This document shows positions 12,317 through 24,468 of a DNA stretch of 64,000 bases, in pieces. Where the stretch lies: assembly GCF_004343775.1 (NCBI RefSeq), contig NZ_PTXL01000006.1, forward strand, positions 558,001-622,000, given 5' to 3'. The notes under the pieces are model-generated. The model was given only the letters and a program-made list of their open reading frames with translations. It had not been told where the DNA came from and did not search any database. The first letter of the stretch is position 1, and every line of letters starts with the position of its first letter. The DNA comes from Burkholderia sp. SRS-46. Lineage in GTDB: Bacteria; Pseudomonadota; Gammaproteobacteria; Burkholderiales; Burkholderiaceae. The translations under genes and the position numbers were made by a program.

Positions 12317-12377
12317 GATTGACCGCGGAATCATCCGAGTCCGGGGTTCATCCCTGATTCCAAAGGAGTTTTCTTAA

Positions 12378-13313
<936 letters not shown>

Positions 13314-13342
13314 ATCCCGCCGATTCAGAACGCGTCACCCGA

Positions 13343-13373
13343 AACCGCTGCCCGCCCGGCAGCGGTTTTTTTT
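13343..13373 (+). terminator. Intrinsic terminator after rpoH
   Basis: A 10-bp perfect stem AACCGCTGCC / GGCAGCGGTT with loop CGCCC is followed by eight T residues. Confidence 0.93.
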
Positions 13374-13616
13374 CGCCGTTTATTTGACCAGTTCAATCGG
13401 GTATTCACCCGAATGGCGCCTCTTCCGCAAAAGCTTGATCCAGCGCAATTTTCGGCGCGCCGTTCGCGACGGTCTGCCGCAGCGCAGCACTCGGCGCACG
13501 GAAGGCGTCCTCTTAAAATTGGAATGTCAGGCGCCATTGGATTAAAAACAGCTTCACGGCCGTCATATATCCGACGTAAAGTCGCCCCCAACCCCGCTTT
13601 AAATCGCTTCAGGATA
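13374..13616. other. Intergenic region upstream of cydPABX
   Basis: No credible gene is seen in this stretch. At 13435-13448 TTGAT-CCAG-CGCAA matches 8 of 10 positions of the FNR half-sites, and TTGACC at 13384 could be part of a promoter. The segment has lower GC near 13520-13600. Confidence 0.4.
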
Positions 13617-13883
13617 ATGGCCTTGATCTCGATCAATAAAGAGCCTGCCACCGGCGCCGCCGGCTGGCGCGGCCGCATCGTCGCGTGGGCGCGGGGCCCG
13701 ACGCTCGCGCGCGACATCACCATCGTGCTGATCATCAAGCTGGTCCTGCTGATCGCACTCAAATACGCATTCTTCAATCATCCGCAGGCCAAGCACATGT
13801 CGCTTCCGCCTGCCGCCGTCGCCGAGAAGCTGCTCTCGGTGCCGGCGCCCGCCTCTACCGAGGGAGACCACCATGATAAGTAG
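13617..13883 (+). CDS. cydP: Cytochrome oxidase putative small subunit CydP
   Basis: An 88-aa single-span membrane protein. The N-terminal 30 residues are polar, the hydrophobic helix is [20 protein letters not shown] (about residues 37-56), and the tail is Pro/Ala-rich. CydP proteins are encoded immediately before cydA in beta- and gammaproteobacteria and are thought to be accessory to the bd oxidase. The frame is open upstream to 13413, but the ATG at 13617 gives the family N-terminus. Its last 11 bp overlap the start of cydA, suggesting translational coupling. An FNR-like palindrome lies inside codons 3-7. Confidence 0.8.
   Translation: MALISINKEPATGAAGWRGRIVAWARGPTLARDITIVLIIKLVLLIALKYAFFNHPQAKHMSLPPAAVAEKLLSVPAPASTEGDHHDK
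13623..13636. promoter_or_regulatory. FNR/Anr-type palindrome inside the cydP start
   Basis: TTGAT-CTCG-ATCAA is an exact match to the FNR/Anr consensus TTGAT-N4-ATCAA. It lies within the first codons of cydP, so it would need a promoter inside cydP to activate, or it acts as a repressor site or downstream site. It could also be a coding coincidence. Confidence 0.45.
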
Positions 13884-15453
13884 CGAAGTCGTCGACCTGT
13901 CGCGTCTGCAGTTCGGCATCACGGCGCTCTACCACTTCCTGTTCGTGCCACTGACCCTCGGTCTGTCCTGGCTGCTCGTGATCATGGAAGCCGTGTACGT
14001 GATGACCGGCAAGCAGGTCTACAAGGACATGACCCAGTTCTGGGGCAAGCTGTTCGGGATCAACTTTGCAATGGGCGTGACCACCGGCATCACGCTCGAA
14101 TTCCAGTTCGGCACGAACTGGTCGTACTACTCGCACTACGTCGGCGACATCTTCGGGGTGCCGCTCGCCGTCGAAGGCCTGATGGCGTTCTTCCTCGAAT
14201 CGACGTTCGTCGGCCTGTTCTTCTTCGGCTGGAACCGCCTGTCGAAGGTCAAGCATCTGCTCGTCACGTTCCTCGTCGCGCTCGGCTCGAACCTGTCCGC
14301 GCTGTGGATCCTCGTCGCGAACGGCTGGATGAACAACCCGGTCGGCGCCGAGTTCAACTACCAGACGATGCGCATGGAGATGACGAACCTGTTCGACGTG
14401 CTGTTCAACCCGGTCGCGCAGGTGAAGTTCGTGCACACCGTGTCGGCAGGCTACGTGTCGGCCGCGATGTTCGTGCTCGGCGTGTCGTCGTGGTACCTGC
14501 TGAAGAAGCGCGACACCGACTTCGCGCTGCGCTCGTTCGCGGTCGCGGCCGGCTTCGGCCTCGCGTCGACGCTCTGCGTGGTCGTGCTCGGCGACGAATC
14601 GGGCTACACGACCGGCGAAGTGCAGAAGATGAAGCTCGCGGCGATCGAATCCGAATGGGAAACGGCGCCCGCGCCCGCGGCATTCACGCTGATCGGGATT
14701 CCGAACCAGAAGGAGGAGCGCACCGACTACGCGATCAAGATCCCGTACGCGCTCGGCCTGATCGCGACGCGCTCGATCGACGAGCCGGTGATCGGCCTGC
14801 GCGATCTCGCGAAGCTCAGCGAGGCGCACATCCAGAGCGGGATGATCGCGTACGGCGCGCTGCAGAAGCTCAAGGCAGGCGACACCAGCACCGAGACCCG
14901 CGCGCTGTTCGACCAGCACAAGCAGTATCTCGGCTACGGGCTGATGCTCAAGCAGTTCACGCCGGCCGTGACCGACGCGACGCCCGAGCAGATCAAGGCC
15001 GCCGCGAAGAAGACCATCCCGCCTGTCGCGCCGGTGTTCTTCTCGTTCCGGATCATGGTGTTCCTCGGCCTCCTGTTCGTCGCGACCTTCGTCGCCGCGT
15101 TCTGGTTCTGCGCGCGCCGCGAGCTGCTGCAGGACAACCGCCGCTGGTTCCTGCGCTATGCGGTGTGGGCGATTCCGCTGCCGTGGATCGCGATCGAATT
15201 CGGCTGGATCGTGGCCGAACTGGGCCGCCAGCCGTGGACGATCGCGGGCGTGCTGCCGACGCACCTGTCCGCGTCGAGCCTGACGCCGACCGACCTGTAC
15301 CTGAGTCTCGCGGGCTTCGTGCTGTTCTACACGGTGCTGTTCATCATCGAGATCACGCTGATGTTCAAGTACGCGCGCCTCGGCCCGTCGTCGCTGCATA
15401 CCGGCCGTTACCACCACGAGCTGGCCGCCGCCAACGAGCGCGCTTCGGCATGA
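13873..15453 (+). CDS. cydA: Cytochrome bd ubiquinol oxidase subunit I
   Basis: The haem-bearing subunit of the high-affinity bd quinol oxidase, which reduces oxygen to water without pumping protons. The protein is 526 aa, the long-Q-loop length seen in E. coli. The N-terminal helix carries the haem b595 ligand His21 in [13 protein letters not shown]. The quinol-binding Q-loop follows about residue 250, and the conserved GRQPW is present (residues 452-456). Several hydrophobic segments are evident. The ATG at 13873 follows GAGGGAG and overlaps the cydP stop. It forms an operon with cydP, cydB and cydX. Confidence 0.96.
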   Translation: MISSEVVDLSRLQFGITALYHFLFVPLTLGLSWLLVIMEAVYVMTGKQVYKDMTQFWGKLFGINFAMGVTTGITLEFQFGTNWSYYSHYVGDIFGVPLAVEGLMAFFLESTFVGLFFFGWNRLSKVKHLLVTFLVALGSNLSALWILVANGWMNNPVGAEFNYQTMRMEMTNLFDVLFNPVAQVKFVHTVSAGYVSAAMFVLGVSSWYLLKKRDTDFALRSFAVAAGFGLASTLCVVVLGDESGYTTGEVQKMKLAAIESEWETAPAPAAFTLIGIPNQKEERTDYAIKIPYALGLIATRSIDEPVIGLRDLAKLSEAHIQSGMIAYGALQKLKAGDTSTETRALFDQHKQYLGYGLMLKQFTPAVTDATPEQIKAAAKKTIPPVAPVFFSFRIMVFLGLLFVATFVAAFWFCARRELLQDNRRWFLRYAVWAIPLPWIAIEFGWIVAELGRQPWTIAGVLPTHLSASSLTPTDLYLSLAGFVLFYTVLFIIEITLMFKYARLGPSSLHTGRYHHELAAANERASA

Positions 15454-15490
15454 CGTCGCCCGCGCACACGAAACCGCACAAGGAATCGCT

Positions 15491-16627
15491 ATGGACTATG
15501 CAACTCTCAAGCTGATCTGGTGGCTGCTCGTCGGCGTGCTGCTGATCGGCTTCGCCGTCACCGACGGCTTCGACATGGGCGCGACCGCGCTGCTGCCGTT
15601 CCTCGGCAAGACCGACGAAGAGCGCCGCATCATCGTCAACACGGTGGGCGCGACCTGGGAAGGCAACCAGGTGTGGCTGATCACCGCCGGCGGCGCGATG
15701 TTCGCCGCCTGGCCGCTCGTCTACGCGGCGTCGTTCTCCGGCTTCTACTTCGCGATGCTGCTGGTGCTGTTCGCGCTGTTCTTCCGGCCGGTCGGCTTCG
15801 ACTACCGCAGCAAGCGGCCCGACCCGCGCTGGCGCGCGGGCTGGGACTGGGGCCTGTTCGTCGGCGGCTTCGTGCCGGCGCTCGTGTTCGGCGTCGCGTT
15901 CGGCAACCTGCTGCAAGGCGTGCCGTTCCAGTTCGACACGGACCTGCGCGTCAGCTATCACGGCAGCTTCTGGGCACTGCTGAACCCGTTCGCGCTGCTG
16001 TGCGGCCTCGTCAGCCTGACGATGCTCGTCGCGCACGGCGCCGCGTTCATCAAGATGAAGACGGACGGCGTGATCGCGCGCCGCGCGTCGGTCGCGCTGC
16101 GCGTATCGGCGTTCCTCGCGGTCGTGTTGTTCGTGCTCGCCGGCGTGCTGATCGCGTCGTATGTCGGCGGCTATCACATCACGCGCGCCGCGCCCACCGA
16201 CACGGTCGCGAACCCGCTGCTGAAGGACGTCGCCGCCGGCTCGGGCCTGTGGCTCGCGAACTACGGCGAATATCCGTGGATGATCGCGGCGCCCGTCGTC
16301 GGCATCGCGGGCGGCGTGCTCGCGCTGCTGCTCGCCGGCTCGCGGCGCGAGAAGACCGCGTTCTTCAGCACGGGCCTGATGGTCGTCGGCGTGATCCTGA
16401 CCGCGGGCTTCTCGATGTTCCCGTTCATCATGCCGTCGTCGCTCGACCCGAGGAGCAGCCTGACGGTGTGGGACTCGACGTCGAGCCACATGACGCTGCA
16501 GGTGATGCTGTTCGCCGTGATCGTGTTCCTGCCGCTCATCCTGCTCTACACGAGCTGGGTGTACCGCGTGATGCGCGGCAAGGTCACGCGCGAGGCGCTC
16601 GAGGAAAACAAGCACTCGATGTATTGA
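15491..16627 (+). CDS. cydB: Cytochrome bd ubiquinol oxidase subunit II
   Basis: The second membrane subunit of the bd oxidase. The protein is 378 aa with about nine hydrophobic segments. The start [20 protein letters not shown] and [14 protein letters not shown] are CydB signatures, and [16 protein letters not shown] is conserved. AAGGAA precedes the ATG, 37 bp after cydA. CydX follows 54 bp downstream. Confidence 0.96.
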   Translation: MDYATLKLIWWLLVGVLLIGFAVTDGFDMGATALLPFLGKTDEERRIIVNTVGATWEGNQVWLITAGGAMFAAWPLVYAASFSGFYFAMLLVLFALFFRPVGFDYRSKRPDPRWRAGWDWGLFVGGFVPALVFGVAFGNLLQGVPFQFDTDLRVSYHGSFWALLNPFALLCGLVSLTMLVAHGAAFIKMKTDGVIARRASVALRVSAFLAVVLFVLAGVLIASYVGGYHITRAAPTDTVANPLLKDVAAGSGLWLANYGEYPWMIAAPVVGIAGGVLALLLAGSRREKTAFFSTGLMVVGVILTAGFSMFPFIMPSSLDPRSSLTVWDSTSSHMTLQVMLFAVIVFLPLILLYTSWVYRVMRGKVTREALEENKHSMY

Positions 16628-16681
16628 ACCCGGCCGGGGCGCGCACGCGCCCTCGCCCCCCGTTTCGCAAGGAGTCGGATC

Positions 16682-16807
16682 ATGTGGTACTTCAGCTGGA
16701 TTCTCGGTATCGGCGTCGCGCTCGCGTTCGGCATCGTCAACGCGATGTGGCTCGAAGCGCGGCCGAAGGGCGTCGCGTCGACCGGCGCGCGCAGCGACCG
16801 GACGTAG
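16682..16807 (+). CDS. cydX: Cytochrome bd-I oxidase subunit CydX
   Basis: A 41-aa single-span subunit required for stable bd oxidase activity. It starts MWYFSWILGIGVALAFGIVN and continues NAMWLEARPK. The W-Y-F-S-W-I-L-G pattern and the conserved Glu after the helix match the CydX/YbgT family. A strong AAGGAG precedes the ATG. The last 15 residues are a short polar extension. It is the final gene of the cyd operon, followed by a terminator. Confidence 0.93.
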   Translation: MWYFSWILGIGVALAFGIVNAMWLEARPKGVASTGARSDRT

Positions 16808-16876
16808 CGCCGCGCCGGCGGCTTCCGTCCACGCCCGACCGGGCGCGCCGGACGGAATGCCCGCCACGCCGCACGC

Positions 16877-16903
16877 AACCTCGCCTCGGGCGAGGTTTTT
16901 TTT
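16877..16903 (+). terminator. Intrinsic terminator of the cyd operon
   Basis: An 8-bp perfect stem AACCTCGC / GCGAGGTT with a 5-nt loop is followed by eight T residues. Confidence 0.92.
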
Positions 16904-16966
16904 CGTCCCGATCCGCCGCCTGACACCGCACTATCTCAAAATTCAATGCCAATCTGGAACCAAATT

Positions 16967-16986
16967 AATACCACTTGAATACCATT
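16967..16986. promoter_or_regulatory. Candidate NagR operator (tandem half-sites) of the hexosaminidase gene
   Basis: Two 10-bp direct repeats AATACCACTT and GAATACCATT lie head to tail. Each contains a sequence matching 8 of 9 bases of AATACCAGT, the half-site in the palindrome before nagR. They overlap the -35 element of the promoter below. Confidence 0.6.
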
Positions 16987-17003
16987 CAAAGGTTTCATAT
17001 GAT
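16975..17003 (+). promoter_or_regulatory. Candidate promoter of the hexosaminidase transcript
   Basis: TTGAAT (16975-16980), a 17-bp spacer, then TATGAT (16998-17003). Transcription would begin near 17010, giving a 5' untranslated region of about 350 nt before the GH20 start at 17359. Confidence 0.65.
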
Positions 17004-17050
17004 CTTTCTCGCGGCCGCTCACAGGCCGCGTCCACTTGGGTGGAGGAGAC

Positions 17051-17143
17051 ATGAAGGATTCCCGCTTGGCCCGCTCCGGGGCCTTGCCGAGCTGTCGACG
17101 TCCGCACGTTGACGGCGCGCCATTCGCCGCGCGCCGCTCATGA
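17051..17143 (+). CDS. Candidate short upstream frame in the hexosaminidase leader
   Basis: A 30-codon frame beginning MKDSRLARSGAL follows an unusually strong ribosome-binding site (GGAGGAGAC, then ATG). The peptide is Arg-rich and unlike any family I recognise. It lies between the predicted transcription start and the GH20 gene. The rest of the 17004-17358 leader holds no other convincing frame. It may be a regulatory leader frame, or the ribosome-binding site may be chance. Confidence 0.3.
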   Translation: MKDSRLARSGALPSCRRPHVDGAPFAARRS

Positions 17144-17358
17144 AACCGCGCGCGCATGGCCGCCGGGCCGACCGGCACGCGTGCCCCGAACCCGATCCGT
17201 AGCGCCCGCCCCGCGCGCGGCATCCGCACTTCACGCTTCCCTCGCCCATGGGCGGCACCAGCCTTCCCTTGCAGCTTCCTTGAAAGACCCGATCGCAGCG
17301 ACGTCACCCCACGGCGAAGTCCTGCCGAACCTCGCCGAACTTTTTCCAAGGAATTCCC

Positions 17359-19854
17359 ATGAATCGAATCCTGCCTTCCCTGTGCGCCGGCCTGCTGCTG
17401 GCGGCCACGCTGCCGCCGGGCGCCGCGCGTGCGCAGTCGCCCGCAGCGCCCGGCGCCGTGGCCTCGGCATCCGCGATTGCCGCGCGGCCGGCGCAGACGC
17501 CCGCCGCGCTCGCGGCGCTGCTGTCGAACGGCCTCGCGCTGCGCGTCGCCGTCGACAACAATCATGCGGCGTCGGCCGGCGTGCCGTGCGCGGACCTCGG
17601 CGCCGACTGGGCCAGTTGCGCGACGGGCCGCCTGATCCTGCAGAACCGTGGCCACCAGGCGATCGCCGACGGCGGCTGGAAGCTTTACCTGCACAGCATC
17701 CGCCGCCTGCTGCGGATCGATCGCCCGGGCTTCGCGCTGCGCCGCCTGACGGGCGACCTGTACGAGTTGACGCCGCAGCCGGGCGCGCTCAGGCTCGCGC
17801 CGGGCGAACGCATCGAGCTGCCGTTCGTCGCCGAATACTGGCTGCGCCGCTACAGCGACGTGATTCCGCGCCCGTACGTCGTGGTCGACGGCGCGGCGCC
17901 CGCGGTGCTCCGCTACAACGACACCGACGACGAGCTGCGCTACGTCGAATCGCTGCCCGCCGACGCGCAGAGCAATTCGCCCGGCAATGCGCCGCCGGTC
18001 GCCGCGCGGCCGGATGCCAGCCGCGCGCTGCCGAGCGTGAAGCGGCAACGCGCGCTCGACGGTGCGCTCGAACTGCGCGGCGTCGACCTCGCACTGCCGG
18101 AGCTGCCGGCCGCCCAGGTGGCGGCGCTGCGCGAGCGCGCGGGCACGCTCGGCCTCGACGGCGCGCGCGTGCCGGTGTGGGGCGTCATCGCGCCGCGCCG
18201 GCTGCCGGCCGACATCGCGACGCCGGGCGGCTACCGGCTCGCGATCGGCCCGCGCGGCGCGTTCATCGAGGGCTACGACCGCGCCGGCCTCTACTACGGC
18301 GTGCAGACGCTCTTCTCGCTCGCGCCGGCCGGCGGCGGCACGCTTCCCGCGATGCTCGTCGAGGACGCGCCGCGCTACGTCCACCGCGGCATGCACGTCG
18401 ATCTCGCGCGCAACTTCAAGCATCCGGCGACGCTGCGCCGCCTGATCGACCAGATGAGCGCGTACAAGCTCAACCGGCTGCACCTGCACCTGTCCGACGA
18501 CGAAGGCTGGCGCATCGAGATTCCCGGCCTGCCCGAGCTGACCGACGTGGGCGCGCGACGCTGCCACGATCCGTCCGAGACGCGCTGCCTGCTGCCGCAG
18601 CTCGGCTCCGGGCCCGACGACCGTTCGGGCGGCGGCTACCTGACGCGCGACGACTACATGGCGCTGCTGCGCTATGCGGCCGACCGCTTCGTCGAGGTGA
18701 TCCCGGAGATCGACATGCCCGCGCACTCGCGCGCGGCCGTGGTGTCGATGGAGGCGCGCTATCGCCGCCTGCACGCGGCCGGCCGCGAACAGGAAGCGAA
18801 CGCGTACCGGCTGCTCGATCCGCAGGACACGTCGAACCTGACGACGGTGCAGTTCTACGACCGGCGCAGCGACCTGAACCCGTGCGTGCCCGGCGCGCTC
18901 AACTTCGCGACGAAGGTGATCCGCGAAATCGCGTCGATGCACACGGACGCGCGCGTGCCGCTGCGCACCTGGCACTACGGCGGCGACGAGGCGAAGAACA
19001 TCCTGCTCGGCGCGGGCTTCCAGCCGCTGAACGGCGCCGACCCGGGCAAGGGCCGCGTCGATCTCGCCGCGCAGGACAAGCCGTGGGCGCGCTCGCCCGC
19101 GTGCACGGCGCTGCTGCAGCGCGGCGAGGTGCGCTCGATCGACGAGCTGCCGACGCGCTTCGCGAAGCAGGTAAGCGCGGTGGTCGACGCGAACGGGATC
19201 GGCACGATGGCGGCGTGGCAGGACGGCATCAAGCACGCGAACGGTCCGCAGGACTTCAGCACCCGCAACGTGATGGTGTCGCTGTGGGACACGATCTTCT
19301 GGGGGGCATCGGACAGCGCGCGCGACCTGAGCGCGAAGGGATACCGGACGGTGCTCGCGCTGCCCGACTACCTGTACTTCGACTTCCCGTACACGCGCAA
19401 TCCGCGTGAGCGCGGCTACTACTGGGGCTCGCAGGCGACCGACGAGTACAAGGTGTTCTCGCTCGCGCCGGACAACCTGCCGCAGAACGCCGAGGTGATC
19501 GGCGACCGCGACGGCAATCCGTTCGAGGTGACGGGCACGGGCGCCGCGCCGCGTCTCGAGGGGATCCAGGGGCAGGCGTGGGGCGAGGTGATGCGCAACG
19601 ACCGGCTGCTCGAATACATGGCGTATCCGCGGCTGCTCGCGCTCGCCGAACGCGCGTGGCACAAGGCCGACTGGGAGCTGCCGTACGCGGCCGGCGTGCG
19701 CTACAAGCTCGGCGACACGCATCACGTCGACATCGCCGCGCTCCAGCGCGACTGGGCGGGCTTCGCGACGCTGCTCACGCAGCGCGAATTGCCGAAGCTC
19801 GAGCGCGCGGGCATCGGCTATCGCAAGCCGACCTTCACGCTGACGAACGAGTGA
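17359..19854 (+). CDS. Beta-N-acetylhexosaminidase, glycoside hydrolase family 20
   Basis: A secreted or periplasmic enzyme that releases GlcNAc from chitobiose and other beta-linked GlcNAc oligomers. The protein is 831 aa. A signal peptide (1 to about 25, ending GAARAQ) is followed by an N-terminal carbohydrate-binding CHB_HEX-type beta domain, a GH20b domain and the catalytic TIM barrel. The barrel carries HLHLSDDEGWRIEIPG and the Asp-Glu catalytic pair in HYGGDEAKN near residue 544. Proximal AAGGA precedes the ATG. The nearby nag PTS operon would import and use the GlcNAc released. The promoter carries half-sites shared with the nagR operator, so the two units are probably co-regulated. 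Confidence 0.93.
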   Translation: MNRILPSLCAGLLLAATLPPGAARAQSPAAPGAVASASAIAARPAQTPAALAALLSNGLALRVAVDNNHAASAGVPCADLGADWASCATGRLILQNRGHQAIADGGWKLYLHSIRRLLRIDRPGFALRRLTGDLYELTPQPGALRLAPGERIELPFVAEYWLRRYSDVIPRPYVVVDGAAPAVLRYNDTDDELRYVESLPADAQSNSPGNAPPVAARPDASRALPSVKRQRALDGALELRGVDLALPELPAAQVAALRERAGTLGLDGARVPVWGVIAPRRLPADIATPGGYRLAIGPRGAFIEGYDRAGLYYGVQTLFSLAPAGGGTLPAMLVEDAPRYVHRGMHVDLARNFKHPATLRRLIDQMSAYKLNRLHLHLSDDEGWRIEIPGLPELTDVGARRCHDPSETRCLLPQLGSGPDDRSGGGYLTRDDYMALLRYAADRFVEVIPEIDMPAHSRAAVVSMEARYRRLHAAGREQEANAYRLLDPQDTSNLTTVQFYDRRSDLNPCVPGALNFATKVIREIASMHTDARVPLRTWHYGGDEAKNILLGAGFQPLNGADPGKGRVDLAAQDKPWARSPACTALLQRGEVRSIDELPTRFAKQVSAVVDANGIGTMAAWQDGIKHANGPQDFSTRNVMVSLWDTIFWGASDSARDLSAKGYRTVLALPDYLYFDFPYTRNPRERGYYWGSQATDEYKVFSLAPDNLPQNAEVIGDRDGNPFEVTGTGAAPRLEGIQGQAWGEVMRNDRLLEYMAYPRLLALAERAWHKADWELPYAAGVRYKLGDTHHVDIAALQRDWAGFATLLTQRELPKLERAGIGYRKPTFTLTNE

Positions 19855-19935
19855 GCGGCGGCCGGGGCGCGCGACGCGTGCGCCCCGGCCGCTTCGACGC
19901 CCGCTTTCCCGCGCGTCGTCATGCCCGCCAAACAA

Positions 19936-19964
19936 AAACGGCTTGCGAAGATCGCAAGCCGTTT
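19936..19964. terminator. Bidirectional terminator between GH20 gene and nagE
   Basis: A 13-bp perfect stem AAACGGCTTGCGA / TCGCAAGCCGTTT with a short loop lies between the converging units. On the minus strand it runs into TTTTTGTTT, so it ends the nag operon well. On the plus strand it ends in GTTTGTCCTT. Confidence 0.88.
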
Positions 19965-20023
19965 GTCCTTCCCCACCCGCCGGCGCCAACCCGTCACGCG
20001 GATTCGCGCCGGCGCGTGCCGCG

Positions 20024-21775
20024 TCAGGCCGGCTGGGCCGCCGCGCCGCCGCCCGCCGCAGGCAGGCGCGCCGCGAGCTGCTCCGCATAGCGCGACGCCG
20101 CCGGACCGCAGACGATATGGAACGTGTCGACCCCGACCCACGCGACGTCGAGCGCGTCGAGGCGCGCGCGATCGACCGACGACGGATCGAGCACGACGAC
20201 GCGCAGGCGCGTGGTCGCCACCGCATCGAGCGCCGCGACGTTGGTCGCGCCGCCGAACACCGCGAGCCAGCGCGCCGGATCCGGATCGAGCGGGCCGGCC
20301 GTGCCGCCGGTGCCCGTGGCGACCGCCACGGCCGGCGCTGCCGCCGCGGTCGCGCCGCTGCCGATCGCCGCACGCATTTCGTCGGCGATGATGTCGGCCT
20401 CCGGCCCGATGATCACCTGCACGCTGTTGCCGCCGCGCTTGAGCACGCCGCGCGCGCCGATTGCCTTCAGGTCCGCTTCCGACACCTTCTCGGGATCGGC
20501 GACGGTCAGGCGCAGGCGCGTCGTGCATGCATCGACGACCGACAGGTTGCCCGCGCCGCCGAGCGCGGCGATATAACGCTGCGCGCGCGGCGCGGTGGCG
20601 GCCGCAGCCGGCGCGACGAACCCGCCCGCCCCGGCCTCGGTGGCCGCCGCGTCGGCCGTCGCCGGCTCGCGGCCCGGCGTCGCCATGTTGAACTTGCGGA
20701 TGAAGAAGCGGAACAGCCCGTAGTACGCGAGGCCGTACAAGATGCCGAGCGGGACCGCGATCCAGCCCTTCGTCGACAGCCCGTAGTTCAGCACGTAGTC
20801 GATCGCGCCCGCCGAGAACGTGAAGCCGAGCTTCACGCCGAGCAGCTGGCAGATCGCGAGCGACAGGCCCGTCAGCACCGCGTGGATCACGTACAGCACC
20901 GGCGCGAGGAACATGAAGCTGAACTCGATCGGCTCGGTGACGCCGGTCAGGAACGACGTGAGCGCCATCGAGAACAGCAGGCCGCCGACCACCGCGCGGC
21001 GCTCCTTCGGCGCCTCGTGCAGCATCGCGAGACACGCGGCCGGCAGGCCGAACATCATGATCGGGAAGAAGCCGGCCATGAACACGCCCGCGCTCGGATC
21101 GCCCGCGAAGAAGCGGTGCAGGTCGCCGTGCACGATCTCGCCGCCCGCGGCCGGCGCGAAGTTGCCGAACACGAACCACGCGAGCGAGTTGATGATGTGG
21201 TGCAGGCCCGTGACGAGCAGCAGGCGGTTCAGGAAGCCGAACACGAACGCGCCGACCGCGCCGGCCGTCGTGAGCCACTGGCCGGCCGCGTCGATCGCGT
21301 GCTGGACCGGCTGCCACACGTAGCCGAACACGATGCCGAGCACCACGCATGCCAGCCCGGTGATGATCGGCACGAAGCGCTTGCCGCCGAAGAACGCAAG
21401 GTAGTCAGGCAGCTTGATGTCCTTGTAGCGGTTGTACAGCAGCCCCGCGACGACCCCCGCGATGATCCCGGACAGCACGCCCATGTTCAGCTTGGGATCG
21501 ATGTCCTTCATGATCGCGGTTTCGATCAGGTAGCCGATCGCGCCCGCGAGCGCCGCAACGCCGTTGTTGTCCTTCGCGAAGCCGACCGCCACGCCGATCG
21601 CGAACAGCAGCGGCAGGTTCTCGAAAATCGCGCCGCCCGCGTCGGCGATCATCTTGATGCCGAACACATCCGGCTGGCCGAGCCGCAGCAGGATGCCGGC
21701 AACCGGCAGCACCGCGATCGGCAGCATGAGCGCCCGGCCCAGGCTTTGTATCTTCAGAAACGGATTTCCGTTCAT
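20024..21775 (-). CDS. nagE: N-acetylglucosamine PTS permease, EIIC-EIIB-EIIB(degenerate)
   Basis: The inner-membrane transporter that phosphorylates GlcNAc during import. The protein is 583 aa. The EIIC domain (1 to about 365, ten or so hydrophobic segments, with GVTEPIEFSFMF) is of the Glc family. The first EIIB domain carries the phosphorylated Cys417 in DACTTRLRL. A second EIIB-like domain (about 490-570) aligns as DAVATTRLRV, with Ala520 where the Cys should be, so it cannot accept phosphate. A good GGAGGA precedes the ATG. EIIA is supplied by the adjacent nagF, and no EIIA is fused here, unlike E. coli NagE. Confidence 0.93.
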   Translation of the reverse strand: MNGNPFLKIQSLGRALMLPIAVLPVAGILLRLGQPDVFGIKMIADAGGAIFENLPLLFAIGVAVGFAKDNNGVAALAGAIGYLIETAIMKDIDPKLNMGVLSGIIAGVVAGLLYNRYKDIKLPDYLAFFGGKRFVPIITGLACVVLGIVFGYVWQPVQHAIDAAGQWLTTAGAVGAFVFGFLNRLLLVTGLHHIINSLAWFVFGNFAPAAGGEIVHGDLHRFFAGDPSAGVFMAGFFPIMMFGLPAACLAMLHEAPKERRAVVGGLLFSMALTSFLTGVTEPIEFSFMFLAPVLYVIHAVLTGLSLAICQLLGVKLGFTFSAGAIDYVLNYGLSTKGWIAVPLGILYGLAYYGLFRFFIRKFNMATPGREPATADAAATEAGAGGFVAPAAAATAPRAQRYIAALGGAGNLSVVDACTTRLRLTVADPEKVSEADLKAIGARGVLKRGGNSVQVIIGPEADIIADEMRAAIGSGATAAAAPAVAVATGTGGTAGPLDPDPARWLAVFGGATNVAALDAVATTRLRVVVLDPSSVDRARLDALDVAWVGVDTFHIVCGPAASRYAEQLAARLPAAGGGAAAQPA

Positions 21776-21869
21776 TCAGTCCTCCAATCCTTGTCTCTTC
21801 GTTGATCTGATTGCTCTCGTAGTGAATATGCGGTGCTGCTGAAACGGCACGCGAGTCCCCCGTCGACGC

Positions 21870-24428
<2,559 letters not shown>

Positions 24429-24468
24429 CTGGGACTCCTCGGCGCGTCTCATCGGCGTTCTCGGCTCA

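Noticed and set aside
13384-13397. TTGACCAGTTCAAT as an FNR box upstream of cydP
   Set aside because: The half-sites are one base too close compared with the TTGAT-N4-ATCAA spacing, so it does not match the consensus.
15365-16867. A 500-codon minus-strand frame opposite cydB
   Set aside because: Low-complexity composition antisense to a clear cydB; no family similarity.
16936-20373. An 1145-codon minus-strand frame opposite the hexosaminidase gene
   Set aside because: It is repetitive in Arg, Ala and Val without any recognisable domain, is antisense to a clear GH20 gene, and has no ribosome-binding site at its start.
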